A DNA stretch of 64,000 bases from CALGYY01 sp963678485. GTDB taxonomy: Bacteria; Bacteroidota; Bacteroidia; Bacteroidales; CAIWKO01. The notes under the pieces were generated by a model. The model worked only from the letters and a program-made list of their open reading frames with translations, did not search any database and was not told the DNA's origin. This document shows, piece by piece, positions 1 to 9,099 of this stretch; positions within the stretch are counted from its first letter, which is position 1, and each line of letters opens with the position of its first letter. The stretch is taken from NCBI GenBank assembly GCA_963678485.1, contig OY782882.1, positions 868,001 through 932,000 on the forward strand, in the 5' to 3' direction. The position numbers and the translations under genes were made by a program.

Positions 1-577
1 CACCCCCTCTTCTTGACGGCCAATGGTTCACTAAAAAATAAATGCTTTCCCCATCCAGTTTACCCCAAACCAGCAATTGGTCGCGGGTACGGAAGGCTGT
101 GTCTTCGGTGGTCAATCTAAATGGATGACTTCCTTCAACAACAAAACGATTTTTCTGATAAATGAATCCTACATCCACACCACGACGATCGGGTGAATTA
201 AAATGCACTATACCATAATTCATCGGCTTCAACACAGGAGTATTTATAAGGTCTTCGAGTACACCACGGTTTTCGATTTCCGAAAAGCCCATCACCACCG
301 GCCCACCGGCAACAACATCGCTTCCGATTTTCGAAATTACTTCCGACATGCGGTCAATTTTGAGGTTGTATTTTGCGGAATTCCAGGTATTGAGTCCGCC
401 AGGTAAAAACTCGGCATCATCCGTTTTAGGATCATCAATAGTATCGTAAAGATTTTCAAGATTATAAAAACCAACAATAGCGGCCTGATACGATGGGGCC
501 TGAGCATTCACAACACTTGCCAGCAGCACAATCAGAAGCGACAAAGCAATTCTCCGGAGGTATACAGAAGTCATCAT
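1..577 (-). CDS. Endonuclease/exonuclease/phosphatase (EEP) family protein, C-terminus cut by window edge
   Basis: Reading the minus strand from the ATG at 577 gives an open frame of 192 codons that runs off the left edge. It starts with a signal peptide (hydrophobic stretch ending ...VVNAQ at about residue 25). Next is the FYNLENLYD motif that opens many secreted Bacteroidota EEP proteins. A later GFSEIENR carries the metal-binding Glu of the DNase I-like fold, and the visible part ends in VNHWPSRRGG, the active-site His region. Members cleave phosphodiester or phosphomonoester bonds outside the cytoplasm. The gene is divergent from a TonB receptor/DUF5689 pair that probably belongs to the same uptake locus. 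A second ATG follows directly at 574. The catalytic C-terminal half is not visible, so the substrate cannot be judged. Confidence 0.85.
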   Translation of the reverse strand, partial: MMTSVYLRRIALSLLIVLLASVVNAQAPSYQAAIVGFYNLENLYDTIDDPKTDDAEFLPGGLNTWNSAKYNLKIDRMSEVISKIGSDVVAGGPVVMGFSEIENRGVLEDLINTPVLKPMNYGIVHFNSPDRRGVDVGFIYQKNRFVVEGSHPFRLTTEDTAFRTRDQLLVWGKLDGESIYFLVNHWPSRRGG

Positions 578-597
578 ATTTCTTCAATTATTTAGGA

Positions 598-605
598 CAA
601 AAGTA
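598..605 (-). promoter_or_regulatory. -7 promoter box (TACTTTTG) of the EEP gene
   Basis: The minus strand reads TACTTTTG, matching the Bacteroidota -7 consensus TAnnTTTG, 20 bp before the EEP start. It lies back to back with the receptor promoter at 657, giving a compact divergent control region. Confidence 0.6.
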
Positions 606-656
606 CTTTAATTTTAGTTGAAGCAGAAGTTTTCTCTAAAATTCACTAAAAACTAT

Positions 657-664
657 TATCTTTG
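657..664 (+). promoter_or_regulatory. -7 promoter box (TATCTTTG) of the TonB receptor operon
   Basis: TATCTTTG matches TAnnTTTG. A weak -33 candidate (TTTTC) lies near 630-634. The receptor start is about 114 bp downstream, leaving a leader of roughly 100 nt in which I recognise no structure. Confidence 0.5.
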
Positions 665-777
665 CATCCCATTTTTTCTGCACTGTGCTACATAGCCCGT
701 AAACGATCTACGAAAGAACATCAGAATACGGCTAACCTCATTTTTTATATCATTCCTAATTTAATTATGTTTAACGT

Positions 778-3474
778 ATGAAGAGATTAATTACACTCAT
801 CTGTCTGATGCTGCTTACCTATTTCGGGGTTCAAGCGCAGACGGCTTCGGTAACGGGGACCGTGACGGATGTGACAGGAAATCCTTTACCCGGCGTAGTG
901 GTTACGATTGGGGTTTCGCAGGTAACAACAGATGCCAACGGAACCTTTAGTGCTACGGGTATTGGTTATGGAAAGCTGGACGTATCTTACGTTTTGAGCG
1001 GCTACGGAACCATTAGTCAGAGCATCGAAGTGAACAGCCCAAGCCAAAACCTCGGCCTGATGCAGTTGAAACTAAGTGGTGCAACCACAGAACAACAAAC
1101 AGAAGGAAGCATCACCACATTGGAGATGGATGATGATTACAAGGATCAGTATGTTGCAGGATTGCTCCATTCCTCCAACGACGTATTTGTATCCACTGCA
1201 GGCTATACGCTGAGCGCAGGCTATTTCAGGCCCAGAGGCTATGACAACGAATACAACGAAGTCATGATTCAGGGTTTAGTGCTCAACGATCCTGAAACCG
1301 GTCGCCCAAACTTTTCTGATTGGGGCGGACTGAATGATGCTACACGTTTTAAAGAAAGTTCGTTCGGCCTTACTCCTACCCGCTATTCATTTGGCGGCTT
1401 AGGCGGATCAACAGATATAGATGTACGTCCATCGCATCAGAAAAAGCAGGTTAAAGTTTCATACGCTTATTCTGACAGATCGTATCGTCATCGCGTAATG
1501 GCAACCTATTCCACAGGCCTGATGAAAAATGGCTGGGCAATTACTGCCTCTGCATCAGGACGATTTGCCAACGCTGGCTATGTTAAAGGAACACCTTATC
1601 AGGCATATTCCTATTTTCTTGCAATTGAGAAAAAGATCAACGATAAACATTCTATTTCTTTTACAGGTTTTGGCGCACCTCAGAAAAAGGGTATGCAGTC
1701 AGCCTCTGTTCAGGAAGTTTATGATATTCTCGACAACAAATATTACAATCCTAACTGGGGATACCAGAATGGTGAAGTAAGAAATGCAAAAATCCGCAAT
1801 TCCCACGAACCTGTGATGATGCTTTCTCATTTCTGGGATATTAACAAGACTACCAAAATGACCACTTCATTGGGATACAGTTTTGGTCGTACTTCTACTA
1901 CTTCATTAAACTGGTATAACGCTTCGGATCCACGTCCTGATTACTATCGCTATTTACCCAGCTATATGGAGGATTCAACTATTGCCGACCTCGTAACAGC
2001 AAACTGGCAAAATAATGAGAGCGTAAGTCAGATTAACTGGGACTATTTATATCAGGTGAATCTGTTAAGCAATCTCGGCGGCGAACAGGCTAAGTATATT
2101 CTTGAAGAACGTCGTTTGGATCATAATCAGATCGGACTTTCCACACACATCAATAAAGAAGTAAACAACAACATTTTTGTTTCCGGCGGATTGAATTTGA
2201 GCTATTACAAGAGTCACAATTATAAAGTCATTAGTGATTTGCTCGGTGGCGATTATTGGATCGACATTGACCAATATGCTGAACGTGATTTCCCCTCCGA
2301 TACATCCATACTGCAAAATGACCTCAACAATCCTAACCGTAAAGTTGGTGTTGGTGATGTTTATGGTTATGATTATGATGTTCGCATCAACAATGCAAAC
2401 ATCTGGGGATTGGCTGAGTTCACTTACAGTCACATCGATTTTTATGCAGCACTTAACCTTTCCGGATCACAATTCTGGAGAGAAGGTAATATGAAAAACG
2501 GTCGCTATGTGGATAATTCATATGGCAAATCCGACAAGCACACATTCTATAACTATTCAGCTAAAGCAGGCGCTACCTATAAAGTAACAGGTCGTCACTT
2601 CTTTGTACTGAATACCGGATACTTCAACATGGCTCCAAATTTCAGCGATGTATATCAGGCTCCACGTATTAATAACAATGTTGTTCCTGACATCAAAACC
2701 AAGAAAATTTTCAGCGTTGATTTGAGTTACATCATGCGCACACCGCGTATACAGGGACGTATCACTGTTTTTGAAACTATGTTTTGGGACGACACTAAAG
2801 TATCCAGCTTCTATCATGATGATCTGAGAACTTATGTTGACTATGTAATGGTTGGCATTAATAAGGTAAATCAGGGCATTGAGCTTGGTCTTGAAGTTAA
2901 AATCATCCCTGTGTTGTCAGCAACACTGGCGGGTTCTATTGGAAATTATCGTTATACCAGTCGCCCAACTGCTTATGTTTCCACAGAAAATGGTGCAGCT
3001 TCCGACACTTCAGAAACGGTATACGCAAAATATTTCTATTTGGCAGGAACACCGCAGACTGCAGGATCATTTGGTTTGAAATTCAACCACCCGAAATTCT
3101 GGTATGCGAATGTCAACGTAAATGTATTTGCAAACAATTGGGTTGATTTTAATCCTGCACGCAGAACCTCAAATGCTATTGATGGTTTAGGCGATGGAGA
3201 TCCTTTGATTGCCAGCATTACCGAACAAACCAAGGCATTCGACAAACCACAGTTTACACTGGATGCATCACTTGGAAAATCATTCAAAATCAAAAAATAT
3301 TTCATCAACCTGAATGCAAGTGTATCAAATATTCTGAACAACCAGAACCTGATTACCACTTCGTATGAGCAAATGCGTTTTGATTATCTTGAACACAACG
3401 TAAATAAATTCCCACCTAAATCGTATTACGGTTTTGGACGGAACTTCTTTTTAATGGCTTCATTCAGATTTTAA
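778..3474 (+). CDS. TonB-dependent outer-membrane receptor with N-terminal carboxypeptidase-regulatory-like domain
   Basis: This 898-residue protein has a signal peptide (about 1-20, ending VQAQ). A carboxypeptidase-regulatory-like beta-sandwich follows (about 22-97, with TGTVTDVTGNPLPGVVV). Then come a plug region (about 110-225, containing RPRGYDNEYNEVMIQGL) and a 22-strand-type barrel ending in an aromatic residue (FLMASFRF), as BAM substrates do. It should import a large ligand across the outer membrane using TonB/ExbBD energy. It is followed 27 bp later by a DUF5689 lipoprotein and sits beside two nucleases, so nucleic-acid fragments are a plausible ligand. It is not a canonical SusC, because no SusD partner follows. 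The ligand assignment is inference; the receptor family is clear. Confidence 0.9.
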   Translation: MKRLITLICLMLLTYFGVQAQTASVTGTVTDVTGNPLPGVVVTIGVSQVTTDANGTFSATGIGYGKLDVSYVLSGYGTISQSIEVNSPSQNLGLMQLKLSGATTEQQTEGSITTLEMDDDYKDQYVAGLLHSSNDVFVSTAGYTLSAGYFRPRGYDNEYNEVMIQGLVLNDPETGRPNFSDWGGLNDATRFKESSFGLTPTRYSFGGLGGSTDIDVRPSHQKKQVKVSYAYSDRSYRHRVMATYSTGLMKNGWAITASASGRFANAGYVKGTPYQAYSYFLAIEKKINDKHSISFTGFGAPQKKGMQSASVQEVYDILDNKYYNPNWGYQNGEVRNAKIRNSHEPVMMLSHFWDINKTTKMTTSLGYSFGRTSTTSLNWYNASDPRPDYYRYLPSYMEDSTIADLVTANWQNNESVSQINWDYLYQVNLLSNLGGEQAKYILEERRLDHNQIGLSTHINKEVNNNIFVSGGLNLSYYKSHNYKVISDLLGGDYWIDIDQYAERDFPSDTSILQNDLNNPNRKVGVGDVYGYDYDVRINNANIWGLAEFTYSHIDFYAALNLSGSQFWREGNMKNGRYVDNSYGKSDKHTFYNYSAKAGATYKVTGRHFFVLNTGYFNMAPNFSDVYQAPRINNNVVPDIKTKKIFSVDLSYIMRTPRIQGRITVFETMFWDDTKVSSFYHDDLRTYVDYVMVGINKVNQGIELGLEVKIIPVLSATLAGSIGNYRYTSRPTAYVSTENGAASDTSETVYAKYFYLAGTPQTAGSFGLKFNHPKFWYANVNVNVFANNWVDFNPARRTSNAIDGLGDGDPLIASITEQTKAFDKPQFTLDASLGKSFKIKKYFINLNASVSNILNNQNLITTSYEQMRFDYLEHNVNKFPPKSYYGFGRNFFLMASFRF

Positions 3475-3501
3475 TTAGCAAACAATAAAAAAATTATAGT
3501 T

Positions 3502-4797
3502 ATGAAAACTTTCAAATTATTACAGCGAATCCTTCTGATTGCAGCCATCGTCCCGGCTTTTTTCCTGGCAGGCTGTGTTAAAGATGATTTTGATGTCCCC
3601 CCAATTAACGTTCCTGTATTTACTCTTCCTGATGGAGCCACACTTATTACCATCAAAGAACTGAAGGCACGTCATACCGTGATGGGCGCATTCGATAGCA
3701 TTAATGACAATGTATATATTAAGGGTATTGTTATTGGCAATGATGAATCCGGCAATATTTACAAAACATTGGTTATTCAGGATGCAACCACTGGTATTGA
3801 AATTAAGCTGAACAAAACATCACTTTATAATGACTATAAAGTTGGCCAGCGAATTTATGTAAAATGTCAGGGCTTGATTCTTGGCGATTACAACGATCTT
3901 ACCCAATTAGGAACCATTTATGGTACTTCAGTAGGACAGCTTGCCGAAGTATTGATTCCTGAGCATTTATTTAAAGACAGCCTTCCTGGCGTTCCTCCAA
4001 CACCACGCGTAATCAACAATGCATCGGAATTAAACACTGATATGATTAGTACGTTGATTCGTTTTGAAGGTGCTTCCTTTGTTGAAGCAGGTTCTACATT
4101 TGTTGCTTCCGGAGAGAGTTATACCAACCGCACCATGAATATCCCAAGTGGCACCCTCACCATGCGCAGCAGTAGCTACGCGTCATTTGCCCAAGATATT
4201 ATGCCTTCGGGTCCTGGAACAGTGATTGCTATCCTCGGTTATTATGGCGGCACATATCAGGCTACGCTCAGAAGTGCAGTTGATTTACTGAATTTTGTTC
4301 CTGACAACAGTACTGTTTTGGTTGATGAATTATTCACCACTAACCCGGGCTGGTCAAGCTATTCCGTGACTTCCAATATGAACTGGACCTGGGATGCTAC
4401 CTACAAATGTATGATTGGAAATAATTATGGTGGCGATGTAGCTGGTGAAGATTGGCTATTTGCTCCTGTTTGCAATTTTGCAGGTATGGATTCTGCATTC
4501 CTTGAATTCAGAACTTGGTCAAAAGACCCGGATGCAGGACAAACTGAGCCATTTACCGTAATGATTTCGACCAATTATGTTGAAGGCACCAATCCAAACA
4601 CTGCAACATGGACAACATTAACTGGCACTCTCTGCCCGTTAAATTCAACATGGACAGCATCGGGTCCTATTGACCTGACTGCTTATGTTGGACAGACTGT
4701 TCGTATAGCATGGAGATACAGAGCTTCCGGAACAGCCGCAGGTTCTGCTTCAAAATGGGAACTTGATGCCGTAAAAGTTCGCGGAAAATTGAGCTAA
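3502..4797 (+). CDS. DUF5689 lipoprotein with C-terminal choice-of-anchor J-type domain
   Basis: The 431-residue product has a lipoprotein signal (lipobox FLAGC, acylated Cys about 25). Residues about 45-270 form a DUF5689 region with OB-fold-like repeats (VYIKGIVIGNDESGNIYKT and QRIYVKCQGLILGDY). A C-terminal jelly-roll domain (about 275-430) carries WSSYSV...WLFAPVCNFAGMDSAFLEFR, typical of choice-of-anchor J/cleaved-adhesin modules. The gene lies 27 bp after the TonB receptor and ends at a strong terminator, so the two are probably one transcript. By analogy with SusD-type partners it may bind ligand at the cell surface. DUF5689 has no established biochemical role known to me, and the OB-like look would suit nucleic-acid binding (inference). 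Confidence 0.8.
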   Translation: MKTFKLLQRILLIAAIVPAFFLAGCVKDDFDVPPINVPVFTLPDGATLITIKELKARHTVMGAFDSINDNVYIKGIVIGNDESGNIYKTLVIQDATTGIEIKLNKTSLYNDYKVGQRIYVKCQGLILGDYNDLTQLGTIYGTSVGQLAEVLIPEHLFKDSLPGVPPTPRVINNASELNTDMISTLIRFEGASFVEAGSTFVASGESYTNRTMNIPSGTLTMRSSSYASFAQDIMPSGPGTVIAILGYYGGTYQATLRSAVDLLNFVPDNSTVLVDELFTTNPGWSSYSVTSNMNWTWDATYKCMIGNNYGGDVAGEDWLFAPVCNFAGMDSAFLEFRTWSKDPDAGQTEPFTVMISTNYVEGTNPNTATWTTLTGTLCPLNSTWTASGPIDLTAYVGQTVRIAWRYRASGTAAGSASKWELDAVKVRGKLS

Positions 4798-4815
4798 CAT
4801 TATAGAGATTTTTGT

Positions 4816-4848
4816 AAAAGGCTGCCTTAACCGGGCAGCCTTTTTTTT
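4816..4848 (+). terminator. Rho-independent terminator after the DUF5689 gene
   Basis: An 11-bp stem (AAAAGGCTGCC paired with GGCAGCCTTTT), a 7-nt loop and a run of eight T lie 19 bp after the stop codon. It closes the receptor/DUF5689 operon. Confidence 0.9.
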
Positions 4849-4920
4849 GTAAATATTCTTTAAATGGTTGACGGAAAAGCACAGATAAGGTTCACACTTA
4901 GCAATAGAAATTAAATCCTT

Positions 4921-6557
4921 GTTTCAACTACGAATATCACGAATCTTCACGAATGACGGCCTTTGGCCGATAATATCTATGATTATCACATAAATACTGT
5001 ATTCGCAAGTTAATACTTACAGAAACCGCTCATCGGAGCCGTCATCCCGCAGTTGATGCGAGATCCCCTAGGTATTAAGACAATTCAGATCAAACTGAAA
5101 AGTTGAGGAGCAGGAATACTATTCATAGAAAAAAGATATATAAATCTTTCTTTAACTACGAATGACGCGAATCTTCACGAATGACGGCCTTTGGCCGATA
5201 ATATCTATGATTATCCCAAAAAAATATTGTATTCGCAAGTTAATACTTACAGAAACCGCTTATCGGAGCCGTCATCCCGCACTTGATGCGGGATCCCCTA
5301 GTTATTGAGAGATTTCCGTTCAAGCGGAAAAGTTGAGGAGCAGAAATACTATTCATAGAAAAAGATATTACAATCTTTCTTCAACTACGAATGACGCAGA
5401 TCTTCACGAATGACGGCCTTTGGCCGATAATATCTTTGATTATCCCATAAATACTGTATTCGCAAGTTAATACTTACAGAAACCGCTCATCGGAGCCGTC
5501 ATCCCGCACTTGATGCGAGATCCCCTAGGTATTAAGACAATTCAGATCAAACTGAAAAGTTGAGGAGCAGGAATACTATTCATAGAAAAAAGATATATAA
5601 ATCTTTCTTTAACTACGAATGACGCGAATCTTCACGAATGACGGCCTTTGGCCGATAACATCTATTATTATCACATAAATACTGTATTCGCAAGTTAATA
5701 CTTACAGAAACCGCTCATCGGAGCCGTCATCCCGCACTTGATGCGGGATCCCCTAGTTATTGAGACATTTCTGTTCAAGCGGAAAAGTTGAGGAGCAGGA
5801 ATACTATTTATAGAAAATAAAGATATTACAATCTTTCTTCAACTACGAATGACGCGGATCTTCACGAATGACGGCCTTTGGCCGATAATATCTATGAATA
5901 TCCTATAAATACTGCCTTCGCAAATTAATACTTACAGAAACCGCTCATCGTAGCCGTCATCCCGCACTTGATGCGGGATCCCCAAGTTATTAAGACAATT
6001 CAAATCAAACTGAAAAGTTGAGGAGCAGGAATACTATTCATAGAAAAAAGATATAGCAATCTTTCTTTAACTACGAATGACGCGAATCTTCACGAATGAC
6101 GGCCTTTGGCCGATAATATCTTTGATTATCCCATAAATACTGCATTCGCAAATTAATACTTGCGGAAATCGCTCCTCGGAGTCATCATCCCGCACTTGAT
6201 GCAGCATTCCCTAGTTATTAAGACATTTCTGTTCAAGCGGAAAAGTTGAGGAGCAGGAATACTATTTATAGAAAATAAAGATATTACAATCTTTCTTCAA
6301 CTACGAATGACGCGGATCTTCACGAATGACGGCCTTTGGCCGATAATATTTTTGATTATCCCATAAATACTGCATTCGCAAATTAATACTTACAGAAACC
6401 GCTCATCGGAGCCGTCATCCCGCACTTGATGCGGGATCCCCCAGTTATTAAGACATTTCTGTTCAAGCGGAAAAGTTGAGAAGCAGAAATACTATTCATA
6501 GAAAAAAGATATTAAAATCTTTCTTTGACTACGAATGTCACGAATCTTCGCGAATGA
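4921..6557. repeat. Tandem array of seven ~228-bp hairpin-rich units with A/B higher-order structure
   Basis: The core TGACGGCCTTTGGCCGATA starts at 4954, 5182, 5411, 5639, 5869, 6097 and 6327, with a degenerate eighth edge at 6555. Spacings are 228, 229, 228, 230, 228, 230 and 228. Units 1, 3 and 5 share one variant set and units 2, 4 and 6 another, so the real period is a 457/458-bp dimer. Each unit carries four short hairpins: CGGCC-TTT-GGCCG; ATCCCGCA-CTTGA-TGCGGGAT; TTCAG-ATCAAA-CTGAA or TTTCCG-TTCAAG-CGGAAA; and AAAGAT-(6 nt)-ATCTTT. No open frame of note spans the array. It fills most of the 2.07-kb gap between the DUF5689 and endonuclease I genes. Confidence 0.93.
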
Positions 6558-6770
6558 TGAAATATTGCAGCTATTGTTTGTAAAATTGACATCAATAATG
6601 AATTACAAATTGATCAATCTTATAGAACCTCTGATTTTTATAGTGTACAAAGATCACTACAATTTGTGCATTTAGGATTCTTTTACGACTTGAAGTTTTG
6701 CAATGATATTTATCAAAGCATGGGCGTGGGACTGTGATAACAAGCGGGCGTAGGCGAGAGCATTTTGCCT
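6455..6770. repeat. Dispersed repeat element, copy 1 (second copy at 55255-55560)
   Basis: From the last array unit onward the sequence parallels 55255-55560. Shared blocks include AAAAGTTGAG, ACTATTCATAGAAAA, GCAGCTATTGT, CATCAAT and TTCTTTTAC, then TGCAATG..., TCAAAGC and a G-rich tail of the type GCGGGCGTAGGCGAGAGC. Identity looks roughly three quarters by eye, with small indels. The tail at 6763-6767 supplies the TTTTG that acts as the -33 box of the next gene. Confidence 0.75.
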
Positions 6771-6795
6771 AACAGTGAAAAATATCCTACCTTTG
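6764..6795 (+). promoter_or_regulatory. Promoter of the endonuclease I gene (TTTG, 20 bp, TACCTTTG)
   Basis: TTTG at 6764-6767 and TACCTTTG at 6788-6795 are separated by 20 bp, a near-ideal Bacteroidota -33/-7 pair. The ATG at 6864 is 68 bp downstream. Confidence 0.65.
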
Positions 6796-6863
6796 TATAA
6801 CTGCAAATAAAGCAAAAGCAGCCTGTCCTTATATAACTACAATCACAAACTAAATATATAATA

Positions 6864-9038
6864 ATGCGACGGATATTATTTTTTTGTTGGATTTTACTGA
6901 CTACAACATATGCATTTTCTCAAGCTGCGCTGCCTACTTCATGGGACTGTACAACAGGCACCACTCCTGCGTATTGGACAACAAACTCCACAACATATTA
7001 TACATCTGCAAGCTATATACACAGCGCACCAAATGCCCTGAAATTTGAATTTACCGGTGCATATCTGACCATCAATTTTGCCGACGAACCAGATAGTTTA
7101 GTGTATTACCTGCGCGGTGCATCAATGACAGGAGGCACCTATTTAGTTCAGCAGTCTGCCGATGGCACTAGCTGGACCACTTTACGAACTTTCACTGATG
7201 CAAACATCCCTAATTCCAGTCTGGCTTCAGCAAGTCCCTTTGTTGATCATTTGGCATCGACCACACGTTTCGTGAGATTTTACTATTCGTTTAAGTCATC
7301 AGGCAATGTTTCGCTGGATGATATTAGCATTTCGAAAAAAGCAGCTGGTCCGAATGCAGAAATTGCGTTTAAGATAAATCATGTTCTTGTACAGACCGGT
7401 CAAACAGCAGTAACAGGGAACATTTCCGCAGTGCCTTGCTTGGTCTTTAACGGCGGTTTAGATTCTGTATTGAAACTCACTGGTTACGTCATTACCGGCA
7501 CTGATGCAGGAATGTTCAGTCTGAGCGGGCTGCCATCATTAGTCAACCCGGGTGATTCAACATCGTTCACCATCAACTTCACACCAGGTGGTGCTGACGG
7601 CACCAAGACTGCCACACTCACACTCAACAATAACGATAGCGATGAAAATCCATTTGTAATCTACTTATGGGCTGTGAAAGGCTGTTGCGCCACCGAGCCT
7701 TCGAATGCTGCGGTAAATCTTGCCTTCTCACAAATCACTTCCTATGGCTTCAGAGTAGGATTTGCTGACGGAATGGTCGTACCGGAACGCTATATTGTAT
7801 TGAAGAAATCGAGTCCCATCACAGAAAGCCCTGTTGACGGGCAAACATACGTAAAGGGCTGTTACATAGGCAATGCTCAGGTTTGCTACAATGGACCTGC
7901 AGCTTACTTCTACCCTTCTGATGTGGTAGCAGGCACAACCTATTACTTAAAAGTGTTTCCAGTAAATGGATATCCCGGATACGAGAACTACTACACAAAC
8001 AGTCCTGCCAGCGGTTCAGTGAGCAGTCTGAGTAATATGATAGGTACCTATTATGATCTGCTTAATCTTCAATCTGGAGATATACGAAGCGAACTTCACA
8101 ATCTGATAAATCCGCACAACACCTTGTTTTACGCTGATTACGGAACAACATTGCTTGCCACAGTGGAATATCGCGATACCGTGGAAAGCGGCCATTGGCG
8201 GAAGATGGTAAAATGTGCTTACTCAAACATACCGTATATTTATGCTGATCCTTTTGCATGGACCGTTCTGAGTCGTGATCACAATTTCTGTCAGAGTTGG
8301 ATGCCCACGGTTGGCGATGCAAACTTTGATCAATTGCCTGAATACAGCGATTATCATAACCTTGCGCCTATCAACCAGAATCACGTAAATAGCTACAGAA
8401 ATAATTATCCCATGGGTGAGGTTGACTCAATAACTTATCAATACGGTGATTGCAAAATGGGATATGACACCGCCGGGAATATGGTTTTCGAACCCCGCGA
8501 TGATGCTAAGGGAGATTGTGCCCGATCAATGTTATATATGGTGGTATGTTATGATGGCATCTCCGGATATCGCTGGAAACTTCCCGACACCATTGGTGGT
8601 ATGACCTACGGTCAGGACCTTAGTGTGCTAAAAAGCTGGAATCACAGCGATCCTCCCAGTGCTTATGAAATGGCCAGAAATGACTATATCTACAGCATAC
8701 AAGGGAATCGCAATCCGTTTATTGATAGTCTCCAATGGGTTGATCAAATCGATTTTTCAATCTTCTCCGGAATATCAGAAACCGCTGTTGTCAATCCTTT
8801 CAGGATTTTCCCCAACCCGGCCACTGATGAAATTTTCATCAACAGGGAAACAACAAAAAAAGAAGCTTTCAGTTTAATATTGTGCAATTATGTTGGCGCT
8901 ACCGTAATGGAATGGCCGATTGGCAGCTACAATCAGGGAATTAGGATTAGTCGCGGCAATTTACCTTCCGGTCTTTATATCTATCACATCCGCACTGCCA
9001 ACGGTGAAGAATGGAGTGGTAAACTGATTTTATCATAG
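6864..9038 (+). CDS. Secreted endonuclease I family nuclease with T9SS sorting domain
   Basis: The 724-residue protein starts with a signal peptide (about 1-20). N-terminal jelly-roll (about 22-160) and choice-of-anchor D-like (about 165-270) modules follow, then a short FN3-like part. The endonuclease I domain (about 395-640) has LNLQSGDIRSELHNLI at its start, RDHNFCQSWMP for the usual REH...PQSW catalytic segment, and DYHNLAPINQNHVNSYRNN, the conserved D.HNL.P...N..R.N block. The last ~80 residues are a type A T9SS sorting domain (FRIFPNPATDEIFI ... LPSGLYIYHI). The enzyme should degrade nucleic acids at or outside the cell surface. REH is replaced by RDH here, but the His is kept. It probably works with the upstream TonB receptor locus. 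Confidence 0.85.
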   Translation: MRRILFFCWILLTTTYAFSQAALPTSWDCTTGTTPAYWTTNSTTYYTSASYIHSAPNALKFEFTGAYLTINFADEPDSLVYYLRGASMTGGTYLVQQSADGTSWTTLRTFTDANIPNSSLASASPFVDHLASTTRFVRFYYSFKSSGNVSLDDISISKKAAGPNAEIAFKINHVLVQTGQTAVTGNISAVPCLVFNGGLDSVLKLTGYVITGTDAGMFSLSGLPSLVNPGDSTSFTINFTPGGADGTKTATLTLNNNDSDENPFVIYLWAVKGCCATEPSNAAVNLAFSQITSYGFRVGFADGMVVPERYIVLKKSSPITESPVDGQTYVKGCYIGNAQVCYNGPAAYFYPSDVVAGTTYYLKVFPVNGYPGYENYYTNSPASGSVSSLSNMIGTYYDLLNLQSGDIRSELHNLINPHNTLFYADYGTTLLATVEYRDTVESGHWRKMVKCAYSNIPYIYADPFAWTVLSRDHNFCQSWMPTVGDANFDQLPEYSDYHNLAPINQNHVNSYRNNYPMGEVDSITYQYGDCKMGYDTAGNMVFEPRDDAKGDCARSMLYMVVCYDGISGYRWKLPDTIGGMTYGQDLSVLKSWNHSDPPSAYEMARNDYIYSIQGNRNPFIDSLQWVDQIDFSIFSGISETAVVNPFRIFPNPATDEIFINRETTKKEAFSLILCNYVGATVMEWPIGSYNQGIRISRGNLPSGLYIYHIRTANGEEWSGKLILS

Positions 9039-9074
9039 GCAAGGGCTGCATTTTAGCAATTGCAGTAAAAGATG

Positions 9075-9091
9075 TACTTTTGTTTCGGAGG
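9075..9091 (+). promoter_or_regulatory. -7 box TACTTTTG plus Shine-Dalgarno GGAGG before the ABC permease
   Basis: TACTTTTG at 9075-9082 is followed by GGAGG at 9087-9091, eight nt before the ATG at 9100. This is one of the few clear Shine-Dalgarno sequences in the window. The leader would be very short. Confidence 0.55.
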
Positions 9092-9099
9092 AATTTGAT

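Noticed and set aside
203..406. 67-codon plus-strand frame opposite the EEP gene
   Set aside because: Shadow of the EEP coding sequence; no start signal or promoter.
4921..6557. Possible CRISPR array
   Set aside because: Period is 228 bp and units are repeated along their full length, with no short repeats separated by unique spacers and no cas genes.
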